Positions 1 to 7,713 of a DNA stretch of 64,000 nucleotides are shown in pieces. Each line of letters starts with the position of its first letter. Position 1 is the stretch's first letter. The position numbers and the translations under genes are program-made. The stretch spans positions 4,188,001-4,252,000 of the forward strand of contig NZ_CP042331.1 of NCBI RefSeq assembly GCF_008253865.1, written 5' to 3'. This DNA is from Bosea sp. F3-2. GTDB taxonomy: Bacteria; Pseudomonadota; Alphaproteobacteria; Rhizobiales; Beijerinckiaceae. The notes beneath the pieces are model-generated. The model worked only from the letters and a program-made list of their open reading frames with translations. It was not told where the DNA came from and ran no database searches.

Positions 1-7
1 GAGTCCT

Positions 8-748
8 ATGAAAAGACTCGCTGACATACCTGCCGCGGCGCCGCCCCTTCCGACAGAGGGCTTCGCGCATGTCGATCACTGGATCTTCGACCTCGACAAC
101 ACCCTCTACTCGCACGAGGCCAGGGTCTGGCCGCAGGTCGATGAGCGCATCACCCTGTTCCTCGCCGAGCTGTTCGGACTCGATGGGCTCTCCTCGCGCG
201 CGCTGCAGAAATACTATTACCAGCGCTACGGCACGACGCTGAAGGGGCTGATGGAGGAGCATGGCATCGATCCGGGCGATTTCCTCGACTTCGCCCACCA
301 GATCGACCTGACTCTGCTCGACCCGAATCCGGACCTGGGCGAGGCGATCGCGGCCCTGCCCGGCCGCAAGCTGATCCTGACCAACGGCTCGCGCGGACAT
401 GCCGAGAACGTCGCCGGCAAGCTCGGCATCCTCCACCACTTCGAGGACATCTTCGACATCGTGCAGGCCGGCTTCACGCCCAAGCCCGAGCGTTCGACCT
501 ATGAGACCTTTCTCGCCAAGCACGCCGTCGATCCGGGCCGGGCGGCGATGTTCGAGGACATCGAGAAGAACCTCGTCGTGCCGAGCGCGCTGGGCATGAA
601 GACGGTGCTGATCGTGCCGAAGACGCCCGATCCCTTCCGCGAGACCTGGGAACAGGTCGCCGTCGAGGCCGGACATGTCCATCACGTCACGGCCGACCTC
701 ACCGGCTTCCTGAAGCCGCTCGGACGGCCTGCCGAACGTCACGCCTGA
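8..748 (+). CDS. HAD-family pyrimidine 5'-nucleotidase-like phosphatase
   Basis: A cytosolic HAD-superfamily hydrolase of 246 aa, the usual size for the SDT1-like pyrimidine 5'-nucleotidase group, which removes phosphate from UMP/CMP-type nucleotides. Motif I is FDLDNTLY at residues 27-34 (nucleophile Asp28, acid-base Asp30), motif II is LTNGS near 124, the motif III lysine lies in KPERSTYETF near 160, and motif IV is FEDIEKNL near 180. The spacing between motifs I and II holds a helical C1-type cap. The ATG at 8 is near the window edge, so upstream context is missing. It is followed by a 119-bp gap before metZ. The HAD assignment is very safe; the nucleotide substrate is inferred from family resemblance. 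Confidence 0.85.
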   Translation: MKRLADIPAAAPPLPTEGFAHVDHWIFDLDNTLYSHEARVWPQVDERITLFLAELFGLDGLSSRALQKYYYQRYGTTLKGLMEEHGIDPGDFLDFAHQIDLTLLDPNPDLGEAIAALPGRKLILTNGSRGHAENVAGKLGILHHFEDIFDIVQAGFTPKPERSTYETFLAKHAVDPGRAAMFEDIEKNLVVPSALGMKTVLIVPKTPDPFRETWEQVAVEAGHVHHVTADLTGFLKPLGRPAERHA

Positions 749-792
749 GGCCGCAGAAGGTTTGTCGCGGGATAGGTTTTCAGAAAAGGAAA

Positions 793-856
793 TTCTGTTC
801 TTCTTTACGAACAGAAGGGGAAGTGCTAGTGGCCTTGTCCGTTATAAAGAACGGAC
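793..856 (+). promoter_or_regulatory. Two tandem perfect hairpins in the metZ leader
   Basis: Two perfect inverted repeats precede metZ. The first has 8-bp arms (TTCTGTTC at 793-800, GAACAGAA at 809-816) around an 8-nt loop. The second has 7-bp arms (GTCCGTT at 837-843, AACGGAC at 850-856) around ATAAAG, and ends just before the GAGG ribosome-binding site at 858-861. They could be operators or an RNA leader that controls access to the binding site. The conserved core of a SAM-II riboswitch is not visible. Confidence 0.5.
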
Positions 857-867
857 TGAGGTTCCCC

Positions 868-2064
868 ATGTCGGCATCGGACAACGCCGCAGCCAAGCTG
901 CATCCTGAAACCCGCCTCGTCCACGCCGGCACCTTGCGCTCGCAGTTCGGCGAGACGTCCGAGGCGCTGTTCCTGACGCAGGGCCATGTCTATGACAGCG
1001 CCGAACAGTGCGAGGCGCGGTTCCTCAACAAGGATCCGGGTTTCCAATACGCCCGCTTCTCCAACCCGACCGTGGCGATGCTCGAAGGCCGCATGGCCGC
1101 CTTCGAGGGCGCCGAGGCCTGCCGCGCCACCGCAACCGGCATGGCCGCGGTCACGGCAGCGGTGATGGCGCCCTTACGCGCCGGGGACCATGTCTTGGCG
1201 GCCCGCGCGCTGTTCGGCTCCTGTCGCTACATCGTCGAGGATCACCTGCCGCGTTACGGCGTCGAGTCGACGCTGGTCGACGGCACCGATATCGAGGCCT
1301 GGCGCAAGGCCGTTCGCCCCAACACCAAGGTTTTCTTCCTCGAAACGCCGTCGAACCCGACGCTCGAGGTGATCGACATCGAAGCGGTGGCGAAGATCGC
1401 CAAGGCTGCTGGCGCCCGGCTCATCGTCGACAACGTCTTCGCCACGCCGCTCTTCCAACGCCCGCTCGAGCTCGGCGCCGACCTCGTCGTCTATTCGGCG
1501 ACCAAGCATATCGACGGGCAGGGGCGCTGCCTCGGCGGCCTCATCGTCGGCGCGAAGGAGCTGATCGAGGGCGATATCCAGACCTTCCTGCGCCAGACCG
1601 GCCCGGCGATCTCCCCCTTCAACGCCTGGGTGATGCTGAAGGCACTGGAGACGCTGCCGCTGCGCGTCGCCAAGCAGGCGGAGAACGCAACGAAGGTCGC
1701 GGACTGGCTCGCCGCGCATGCCAAGCCGTCCAAGGTCATCTTCTGCGGCCACAAGAGCCATCCGCAGGCCGAGATCATCGCGCGGCAGATGAGCGGCCCC
1801 TCGACGCTGATCGCCTTCGAGGTGCCGGGCGGCAAGGACGCTGCCTACCGCCTGCTCAACGCCTGCAAGCTGATCCGCATCTCGAACAATCTCGGCGACG
1901 CCAAGAGCCTGATCGTCCATCCGGCGACGACGACGCATCAGCGCTTCACACCCGAGGTCCGCGCCGACATGGGCGTCACCGACGGCATGATCCGCCTCTC
2001 GATCGGGCTGGAGCATTCCGACGATCTGATCGCCGATCTGGAGCAGGCGCTGGCGAAGGTGTGA
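868..2064 (+). CDS. metZ: O-succinylhomoserine sulfhydrylase
   Basis: A cytosolic PLP enzyme of the Cys/Met metabolism family that makes homocysteine from O-succinylhomoserine and sulfide, the direct-sulfhydrylation route to methionine. It is 398 aa, normal for MetZ. The PLP lysine is Lys213 in the motif YSATKHIDGQGR; the preceding DNVFATP strand carries the Asp that holds the cofactor nitrogen. KHIDGQGR is typical of MetZ rather than of cystathionine gamma-synthase. The ATG at 868 is chosen because GAGG at 858-861 lies six bases upstream; an in-frame GTG at 823 would put the start inside the leader hairpins. Regulation by the leader hairpins is possible. A dispersed repeat follows the gene. 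Confidence 0.93.
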   Translation: MSASDNAAAKLHPETRLVHAGTLRSQFGETSEALFLTQGHVYDSAEQCEARFLNKDPGFQYARFSNPTVAMLEGRMAAFEGAEACRATATGMAAVTAAVMAPLRAGDHVLAARALFGSCRYIVEDHLPRYGVESTLVDGTDIEAWRKAVRPNTKVFFLETPSNPTLEVIDIEAVAKIAKAAGARLIVDNVFATPLFQRPLELGADLVVYSATKHIDGQGRCLGGLIVGAKELIEGDIQTFLRQTGPAISPFNAWVMLKALETLPLRVAKQAENATKVADWLAAHAKPSKVIFCGHKSHPQAEIIARQMSGPSTLIAFEVPGGKDAAYRLLNACKLIRISNNLGDAKSLIVHPATTTHQRFTPEVRADMGVTDGMIRLSIGLEHSDDLIADLEQALAKV

Positions 2065-2077
2065 GAACTGCCGTTTT

Positions 2078-2168
2078 CGTCATGGTCGGGCTTGTCCCGA
2101 CCATCCACGCCTTCTGTTGCCGAAGGCGGAATCCAAGGCGTGGATGCTCGCCACAAGGGCGAGCATGA
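2078..2168. repeat. Dispersed intergenic palindromic repeat (family 1, copy 1)
   Basis: An imperfect palindromic element in the metZ-hisB gap. It opens with GTCATGGTCGGGCTTGTCCC, closes with GAGCATGAC, and contains internal complementary blocks (CCACGCCTT and AAGGCGTGG). The GTCGGGCTTG block recurs at 45166-45260, and the GTCAT/ATGAC ends recur in other copies in this window. Confidence 0.7.
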
Positions 2169-2268
2169 CGTGCAAGCGGGATGACGGCTCCGCTTCTTCG
2201 GCCAGTGGCCATCCCCGCCCGCCCCTGCTAAAGCGGGGCCGGTTCCCGCCAAGGCTTGAGAGGCCAGC

Positions 2269-2856
2269 ATGCGTTCGGGCGAAGTGAAGCGCCGTACCAA
2301 CGAGACCGATATCGCGGTCTCGCTCCTGATCGACGGCACCGGCAAGGCCGAGATCGCCACCGGCGTCGGCTTCTTCGACCATATGCTCGACCTGTTCGCC
2401 CGCCATTCGCTGATCGACCTGAAAGTCGCGGTGAAGGGCGACACCCATATCGACGACCATCACTCGGTCGAGGATGCCGGCATCGCCATGGGCGAGGCCC
2501 TTAAAGCAGCGCTCGGCTCCAAGAAGGGCATCCGCCGCTATGCGGACGTGCATCTGCCGATGGACGAGACGCTGACGCGCGTCGCCGTCGACGTCTCCGG
2601 CCGGCCGTTCCTGGTGTTCCGCACGGAGTTCAAGGCGCAGAAGATCGGCAGCTTCGACACCGAGCTGGTGCGCGAATTCTTCCAGGCCTTCGCCATCAAC
2701 GCCGGCATCACGCTCCACGTCGAGACGCTCTATGGCGACAACGCCCACCACATCGCCGAAAGCTGCTTCAAGGGGCTGGCGCGGGCGCTGCGCCAAGCGC
2801 TGGAGGTCGATCCGCGCGAGGGCGACCGCATCCCCTCGACCAAGGGCGCGCTCTGA
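2269..2856 (+). CDS. hisB: Imidazoleglycerol-phosphate dehydratase
   Basis: Catalyses the sixth step of histidine synthesis, dehydrating imidazole glycerol phosphate to imidazole acetol phosphate, as a Mn-dependent 24-mer in the cytosol. The protein is 195 aa, the monofunctional HisB length, so the HAD phosphatase domain of the enteric fusion is absent. Metal-binding motifs are visible: DDHHSVED at residues 62-69 and a second, symmetric DNAHHIAE near 161. The C-terminal end STKGAL is typical. It opens the his cluster here, 70 bp before a DUF2628 gene, with hisH and hisA just beyond. The ATG at 2269 matches the family N-terminus (RRTNETDI). Confidence 0.96.
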   Translation: MRSGEVKRRTNETDIAVSLLIDGTGKAEIATGVGFFDHMLDLFARHSLIDLKVAVKGDTHIDDHHSVEDAGIAMGEALKAALGSKKGIRRYADVHLPMDETLTRVAVDVSGRPFLVFRTEFKAQKIGSFDTELVREFFQAFAINAGITLHVETLYGDNAHHIAESCFKGLARALRQALEVDPREGDRIPSTKGAL

Positions 2857-2867
2857 TTCTTCGTCTG

Positions 2868-2913
2868 CGCATTTTCTTCACGCGAACCGGTAGCCACTTC
2901 GCTCGAAAATGCT
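2868..2913. repeat. Rhizobiales-type 46-bp dispersed repeat (family 2, copy A)
   Basis: The element begins CGCATTTTCTTCACGCGAAC and ends CTCGAAAATGCT, with terminal blocks that are inverted repeats (GCATTTTC and GAAAATGC). Near-identical copies are at 11583-11628 (same orientation) and 39929-39974 (reverse orientation). It lies between hisB and the DUF2628 gene and could fold into a hairpin in the his transcript. Confidence 0.8.
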
Positions 2914-2926
2914 CTAGGAGGCGACC

Positions 2927-3415
2927 ATGGCATTCTACACGGTTCTGACACCGCCGCTGGCCGCAGGCGGCCGTGTCGAGGAAATCGAGCAGGCGCGCCT
3001 CATCCCCGAGAGCTTCTCCTGGGGCGCCTTCCTGCTCACCGGCCTCTGGCTCCTCGGCCGGAGGCTGTGGCTCATGACCCTGCTGTTCGTGCTGGTCTGG
3101 GCCGGTCTCATCTATCTGCGCAGCCGTTTCGGGCTGCATTCGAGCGCGCTCTCGCTGATCTACTGGTCGATCGCGCTGTTCCTCGGCGTCGAGGGCAACA
3201 ATTTCGTCGTCCGCAAGCTCCTCCGCAAAGGCTGGCGGCTCGCCGACGTCGTTGAAGCGCGCAGCCTGCCAGAGGCCGAGCGCCGCTATTTCGAGCGGGC
3301 GCTGGCCGGTGAAGCTGCGCCGCCGCGCGCCGAGCCCGCCGCTCCCACGATGGTGGCGCGCCCGAGCGGGCCGCTGCCGATCATTGGCCTGTTTCCGGAG
3401 GCCCGCGGACGATGA
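2927..3415 (+). CDS. DUF2628 family membrane protein
   Basis: A 162-aa protein of the DUF2628 family, function unknown. It has a short cytosolic N-terminus, a segment SWGAFLLTGLWLLGRR around residues 31-46 and two to three more hydrophobic stretches up to about residue 95 (LWLMTLLFVLVWAG and LIYWSIALFLG). The family hallmark GVEGNNFVVRKLLRKGW follows, then a soluble alanine- and proline-rich tail. Its stop overlaps the hisH start by four bases (ATGA at 3412-3415), so it is translationally coupled to histidine synthesis, although no role in the pathway is known. The ATG at 2927 follows TAGGAGGCG, a good ribosome-binding site. Confidence 0.82.
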   Translation: MAFYTVLTPPLAAGGRVEEIEQARLIPESFSWGAFLLTGLWLLGRRLWLMTLLFVLVWAGLIYLRSRFGLHSSALSLIYWSIALFLGVEGNNFVVRKLLRKGWRLADVVEARSLPEAERRYFERALAGEAAPPRAEPAAPTMVARPSGPLPIIGLFPEARGR

Positions 3416-4068
3416 GCCAGACCGTCGCCATCATCGATTACGGCTCGGGCAACCTGCACTCCGCCGCCAAGGCCTTCGAGCGGGCGGCGCAGGAGAGCGG
3501 CATCGCCTCGACCATCCACGTCACCAGCGACACCGCTGTCGTGCGCGCCGCCGACCGCATCGTGCTGCCGGGCGTCGGTGCCTTCGCCGATTGCCGGCGG
3601 GGGCTCGATGCCGTGCCGGGCATGGTCGAGACGCTGGAGGAAGTCGTGCGGGCCAAGGGCCGGCCCTTCCTCGGCATCTGCGTCGGCATGCAGTTGCTGG
3701 CGTCGCGCGGGCTCGAATACACGATCACCCAGGGTCTCGGCTGGATTCCGGGCGACGTCGCGCTGATCAAACCGGACGACGACAGCCTCAAGATCCCGCA
3801 TATGGGCTGGAACGTCCTGCACAAGCAGGATGAGCATCCACTGCTCGACGGCATCGAGACCGGGCCGCAGGGGCTGCACGCCTATTTCGTCCACTCCTAT
3901 GCCCTGACGGCAGAGCGTCCGCAGGACGTGCTGGCGCTGACCGACCATGGCGGGCCGGTGACCGCAATGGTGGCGCATGGCAACGTCGCCGGCACGCAGT
4001 TCCACCCCGAGAAGAGCCAGAAGCTGGGGCTGAAGCTCATCGCCAATTTCCTGAGCTGGAAGCCATGA
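3412..4068 (+). CDS. hisH: Imidazole glycerol phosphate synthase, glutaminase subunit
   Basis: Class I glutamine amidotransferase subunit that releases ammonia from glutamine and channels it to HisF. It is 218 aa. The catalytic nucleophile is Cys90 in GICVGMQLL, and the His-Glu pair is His198 and Glu200 in FHPEKSQ. The N-terminus IIDYGSGNLHSA is diagnostic of HisH. It overlaps the DUF2628 gene upstream and hisA downstream, each by ATGA, so all three are coupled. Its partner hisF is 3.6 kb away, beyond an inserted segment, rather than adjacent. Confidence 0.96.
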   Translation: MSQTVAIIDYGSGNLHSAAKAFERAAQESGIASTIHVTSDTAVVRAADRIVLPGVGAFADCRRGLDAVPGMVETLEEVVRAKGRPFLGICVGMQLLASRGLEYTITQGLGWIPGDVALIKPDDDSLKIPHMGWNVLHKQDEHPLLDGIETGPQGLHAYFVHSYALTAERPQDVLALTDHGGPVTAMVAHGNVAGTQFHPEKSQKLGLKLIANFLSWKP

Positions 4069-4811
4069 TCCTCTTTCCCGCGATCGACCTGAAGGAAGGT
4101 CGCTGCGTCCGCCTGAAGCAGGGCGACATGGCGCAGGCGACCGTGTTCAACGACGATCCGGCCGCGCAGGCGGCCGCCTTCGAGGCCCAGGGCTTCCAGT
4201 GGCTGCATGTCGTCGATCTCGACGGCGCCTTCGCCGGCAAGCCGATGAACGCGGCCGCGGTCGAAGCCATCCTCAAGCGCGTGGCCTTCCCGGTGCAGCT
4301 CGGCGGCGGCATCCGCGACATGAAGACGGTCGCCGGCTGGCTGGAGAAGGGCATTCGCCGCGTCATCATCGGTACGGCGGCGGTGCGCGATCCCGGCTTC
4401 GTGCGCGAGGCGGCCAAGGAATTTCCGGGGCAGGTCGCGGTCGGCATCGATGCTCGCGACGGCTTCGTCGCGGTCGAAGGCTGGGCCGAGACCTCCTCGC
4501 TCGCGGCGGCCGATCTCGGCAGGCGCTTCGAGGATGCCGGCGTCGCCGCGATCATCTACACCGATATCGCCCGCGACGGCATGCTCGAGGGCATCAACTG
4601 GGACGGCACCATCGCACTGGCCAAGGCGGTCTCAATCCCGGTCATCGCCTCGGGGGGCTTAGCCTCGATGGCCGACATCGAGCGCCTCTGCGCTGATGAT
4701 GCCGCGATCCTGGAGGGCGCGATCACTGGCCGCGCGCTCTATGATGGCCGCATCGACCCCGCCGCGGCGCTGGCGCGGATCGCCCGTTCGGCAGACGAAG
4801 CGGCCGCCTGA
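4065..4811 (+). CDS. hisA: ProFAR isomerase (phosphoribosylformimino-AICAR-P isomerase)
   Basis: A TIM-barrel isomerase that opens the ribose ring of ProFAR by Amadori rearrangement to give PRFAR, the HisF substrate. It is 248 aa. The general acid/base aspartates are Asp8 (AIDLKEG) and about Asp129 (VGIDARDG), and the phosphate-binding loops GGGIRD and ASGGLAS are present. It overlaps hisH by ATGA. The last 96 bases (4716-4811) are repeated at 77 percent identity at 6649-6744, where only the C-terminal coding end survives. The intact copy is complete, so activity should be unaffected. Confidence 0.96.
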   Translation: MILFPAIDLKEGRCVRLKQGDMAQATVFNDDPAAQAAAFEAQGFQWLHVVDLDGAFAGKPMNAAAVEAILKRVAFPVQLGGGIRDMKTVAGWLEKGIRRVIIGTAAVRDPGFVREAAKEFPGQVAVGIDARDGFVAVEGWAETSSLAAADLGRRFEDAGVAAIIYTDIARDGMLEGINWDGTIALAKAVSIPVIASGGLASMADIERLCADDAAILEGAITGRALYDGRIDPAAALARIARSADEAAA

Positions 4812-4826
4812 ACGGGCGCTTCGCGA

Positions 4827-5564
4827 TCAGACCAGGCTCACCTTGCCGGTCGCCAGGTCGTAGAGGCCGCCGACGACGACAAGCTTTTTCTCGGCGACGC
4901 GCTGCGACAGGATCGGCGTGGCGGTCTTCAGCTTTTCGACGTTGAGCTTGACGTTGGCGATAGTGGCGGCCTTCAGCAGATCGGCCGCCTCCTCCTTTTG
5001 CGCCGCGAGCACGGCCGGCCGGATCGCGTCGATCAGCGAAGGCAGATGCCCCGGCAATTGCGTGTTGTTCTTGACCACGTTGATGGTGGACGAGACGGCA
5101 CCGCAATTGGTGTGGCCGAGCACCATGATGAGCTGGGAACCGAGCACCAAGGCGCCATATTCGAGGCTCGCCAGCCCATCCTCATTGACGAAATTTCCGG
5201 CGACGCGGACCACGAAGAGCTCACCGGCGCCCTGATCGAAGGCGAGCTCCGGGGCAAGACGTGAATCGGCACAGCTGACGATCGAGGCGAAAGGATATTG
5301 GGAGCCGACGCGCGCGGCGCGGCCGGCCGAGAAATCACGCTCGTTCGGCGTATTCGCCACATAGCGCGCATTGCCCTCCATCAGCTGCTTCAGGGCTTCT
5401 TCCCCACTTACCCCGGCAGGCCTTGCGGCCGGGGCGCTCTGCGCGAATGCGGGGTCGATCACCTGCGCGGTCAGGCCACCTGCGAGTGCGAGCCCCGCCC
5501 CACCCTTGAGAAAGGCGCGGCGCGAGGGAACAGGGGAGCGCGTCGTGGCGCAGAACTGGCACAT
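4827..5564 (-). CDS. Tat-exported beta-class carbonic anhydrase
   Basis: Zinc enzyme that interconverts CO2 and bicarbonate. The 245-aa product begins with a twin-arginine signal (SRRAFLKGG, residues 14-22) and a hydrophobic stretch ending AFAQS near 43, so it should act in the periplasm after folding. Zinc ligands are Cys98, His151 and Cys154, and the catalytic Asp-Arg dyad is Asp100-Arg102 (CADSR, HTNCGA). The ATG at 5564 is preferred over 5573 because AAGGA lies eight bases upstream. It also has an N-terminal CQFC pair before the signal. It points back at hisA, only 15 bp from its stop, and is divergent from the gene at 5715, inside the interrupted his cluster. Confidence 0.92.
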   Translation of the reverse strand: MCQFCATTRSPVPSRRAFLKGGAGLALAGGLTAQVIDPAFAQSAPAARPAGVSGEEALKQLMEGNARYVANTPNERDFSAGRAARVGSQYPFASIVSCADSRLAPELAFDQGAGELFVVRVAGNFVNEDGLASLEYGALVLGSQLIMVLGHTNCGAVSSTINVVKNNTQLPGHLPSLIDAIRPAVLAAQKEEAADLLKAATIANVKLNVEKLKTATPILSQRVAEKKLVVVGGLYDLATGKVSLV

Positions 5565-5714
5565 GGCAGGCATCCTTGCGAGGCTGGGCGAGCCGCATCC
5601 CTTGCGGGAAGCGGCGTTGCTTGGGAGATTCGACGCGGCGATGGTATAAGCCCCCGCCGCGATGGAGAGTCCAAATTCTGCATCAATCTCGGCGCAGCGG
5701 AACGGGCGTTAACA

Positions 5715-6614
5715 ATGCGTGAACCGGAAGAAGCGCTGTCGTCCTATCTGCCGATCAACCCCTTTGCTGAAGATGAAGCGGGAAATTTCGACAATTCAGC
5801 CTATCAGACGGCGATTGCTTGCTGCGCCGATGCGATTTTGCGCATGCATTTCGGCGAAAGGCTGGTGAACAAGATCTTCGGCCGCAATTTGCAGTCGCAT
5901 GCTGCCGGCCTCGTCCTGGTGATGCATTACGAGGCGGAGCTGGGCCACGGCCGGCGCCCGACGCTGGCTCTGATCCAGCAGGAGATGGGGCGGTCTCGCA
6001 CGCTCGTTGCGTTTTTCGGGCTTCTGCGTCTTGCGGGCTATCTGCAGCAGGAGCCGGTGCCGCATGACGGCCGCTCCACCTATCTGGTGCCGTCCGCACG
6101 TTTATCCGATGGCCTGCGCCAGTGGATCGTCCATCATGCCCGTTGCTGCGAAATCGTCGGCTTCGCCCGCCCGGGCCTGGCGGACAGGCTGCGGACTGAC
6201 GATGACTGGTTCCGGCTTTATATCGGGCACTCGCGCCGGCTGCTTGCCGGGGCGCGCGCCGCCATGGCGGGCGATGGCGCCTGGGCCTGGTTCGACCGCT
6301 TCGATTGCGGAGATCGCATCGGCCTCGTGCTGTTGCGTGCCCATTACGGCGCTGGTGAGGTCGATGCCACGGGCCGGAACTGGGCCCCCTTCGGGAGCAG
6401 GCAGGTGGCGAGCCAGCTGGGCATTTCGCATTCGCATATCCGCAACGTCATCAACCAGGCGCAGGAGAACGGCCTGTTGTGGCAGGATCGATGCGCTGGC
6501 AGGGTCGCCCTATCGCCGCGCTTCCTGCGCGAGAGCGAAGCATGGTTCCTGACATTCTGGCGCTGGGTTGCCGAGACCGCTGCGGAAGCTGAGCAGCATG
6601 CGGCGGCGGGGTGA
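5715..6614 (+). CDS. Tandem winged-helix DNA-binding protein (predicted regulator)
   Basis: A 299-aa protein I cannot assign to a named family. Residues 70-115 read like a MarR-type winged helix (PTLALIQQEMGRSRTL, then a wing DGRSTYLVP). Residues 225-270 form a second helix-turn-helix with wing (SRQVASQLGISHSHIRNVIN, then DRCAGRVALSPRF). No signal peptide or membrane segment is visible, so a cytosolic transcription factor with two DNA-binding halves is inferred. The ATG at 5715 opens the conserved-looking region; in-frame sequence before it lacks that character. It is divergent from the carbonic anhydrase gene with 150 bp between the starts, and a hisA remnant follows its stop. Confidence 0.65.
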   Translation: MREPEEALSSYLPINPFAEDEAGNFDNSAYQTAIACCADAILRMHFGERLVNKIFGRNLQSHAAGLVLVMHYEAELGHGRRPTLALIQQEMGRSRTLVAFFGLLRLAGYLQQEPVPHDGRSTYLVPSARLSDGLRQWIVHHARCCEIVGFARPGLADRLRTDDDWFRLYIGHSRRLLAGARAAMAGDGAWAWFDRFDCGDRIGLVLLRAHYGAGEVDATGRNWAPFGSRQVASQLGISHSHIRNVINQAQENGLLWQDRCAGRVALSPRFLRESEAWFLTFWRWVAETAAEAEQHAAAG

Positions 6615-6648
6615 CGAGGCCGGCCAGATCCGGCACAGGCTCGCCTGG

Positions 6649-6744
6649 GGCGCGATCACCAGCCGCGCGCTCCATGATGGCCGGATCGATCCGGCCAAAG
6701 CGCTGGCGCGGATTGCGCGTGCCGTGAGTGAAGCAGCTATCTGA
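6649..6744 (+). pseudogene. hisA: Remnant of the hisA 3' end
   Basis: This 96-bp stretch aligns without gaps to hisA 4716-4811: 74 of 96 bases match, and 24 of 31 encoded residues match (GAITSRALHDGRIDPAKALA against GAITGRALYDGRIDPAAALA), ending at the equivalent TGA. The remaining 215 or so codons of hisA are missing. The divergence suggests an old duplication or displaced 3' end. It lies in direct orientation to hisA, so the two copies bracket the carbonic anhydrase and winged-helix genes. Confidence 0.85.
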
Positions 6745-6810
6745 ACGCCAAAACCTGCGGCCGCGCGACCGATCCGATCGCGCGGCTTTCGGGACGTGCG
6801 CTGTCGTGCG

Positions 6811-7605
6811 TCAGCGCACGAACTGGTCGTAGATCTTTGCGAACTCGCCATTTGCCTTGGCGAGGTGCAGCCACTGATCGACGAAGGCCTTGAAGGTGGC
6901 GTCGCCGCGCGGGAGCATGTAGCCCATCTCGCCATATTGCAGCGGCTCGTCTGGATTGACCGCGCAGAGGCCGGGCTTGGCCTTTTCCTGCACCTTCACC
7001 TCGATCGACTCCGCGACCATGAGGTCCGCCTTGCCGGCGAGGATCTGGTCGAAGATCGTGACGTTGTCGGGATAGACCTCGATCTTGGCCTGCTTGAAAT
7101 TCGCGCGCACGAAGCGCTCGTTGGTGCCGCCCGGATTGACGATGACGCGGGTTTCCGGCTTGTCGATGTCGGCGACCGTCTGGAATTTCGCCTTGTCGGC
7201 GCAGCGCACGATCGGCGCCTTGCCGTTGACGAGATAGGGCGCCGAGAAGAACACCTTCTTCTGCCGGTCGAGCGTCACCGAGATGCCGCCCATCGCGACG
7301 TCGCATTTGCCCGAGCCCATATCGGTCAGAAGATCAGCCCATTTCGTCTGGACGAATTTGGCCTCGACGCCGAGCGCCTTGGCGAGCGACTTCGCCAGTT
7401 CGATGTCGATGCCCTCGAAGGAGCCATCTTTCGCCAGAGTAAAAGGCTTGTAATCGCCGGTCGTGCAGATCTGCAGCGATCCGCGGCTCTGGACGGTGTC
7501 GAGCAGGCTCTGCGGCGTCTGCGCCTGCGCATCGGAGGCAGCAGCAAAGCCGAGGCAGCCTGCCGCAATGGCAGCACAGCGCAAGATGGTGGATACGATA
7601 GTCAT
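6811..7605 (-). CDS. Periplasmic cyclohexadienyl dehydratase-like / solute-binding protein
   Basis: A 264-aa exported protein of the bacterial type 3 solute-binding fold with a Sec signal (residues 1-28, ending ASDAQA). From memory of the Pseudomonas PheC sequence, long blocks agree: CTTGDYKPF, FEGIDIELAKSLAKALGV, IVNPGGTNERF, PDNVTIFDQI and VDQWLHLA. PheC enzymes (cyclohexadienyl dehydratase) convert prephenate or arogenate to phenylpyruvate or phenylalanine in the periplasm. The acidic residue expected in the KADLM..xIE region is present (AESIE). No transporter permease or ATPase adjoins it, which favours an enzyme over a transport component. It sits antisense between the hisA remnant and hisF. 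An amino-acid binding protein is the alternative. Confidence 0.65.
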   Translation of the reverse strand: MTIVSTILRCAAIAAGCLGFAAASDAQAQTPQSLLDTVQSRGSLQICTTGDYKPFTLAKDGSFEGIDIELAKSLAKALGVEAKFVQTKWADLLTDMGSGKCDVAMGGISVTLDRQKKVFFSAPYLVNGKAPIVRCADKAKFQTVADIDKPETRVIVNPGGTNERFVRANFKQAKIEVYPDNVTIFDQILAGKADLMVAESIEVKVQEKAKPGLCAVNPDEPLQYGEMGYMLPRGDATFKAFVDQWLHLAKANGEFAKIYDQFVR

Positions 7606-7713
7606 GGCACTCCCCTCGTTGGACTGCTATCAGTCCCCGCCAGCAGAGCAGGCTTGCCCTTCGTTATCAATCGATCTCCGCAATCGGTCCCTCGTACGAG
7701 TTCCTTTCTGCCG

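Noticed and set aside
5298..5714. An N-terminal extension of the winged-helix protein
   Set aside because: The added 139 codons lie antisense to the carbonic anhydrase signal region and are Arg/Gly-rich without conserved character; the ATG at 5715 is a better start.
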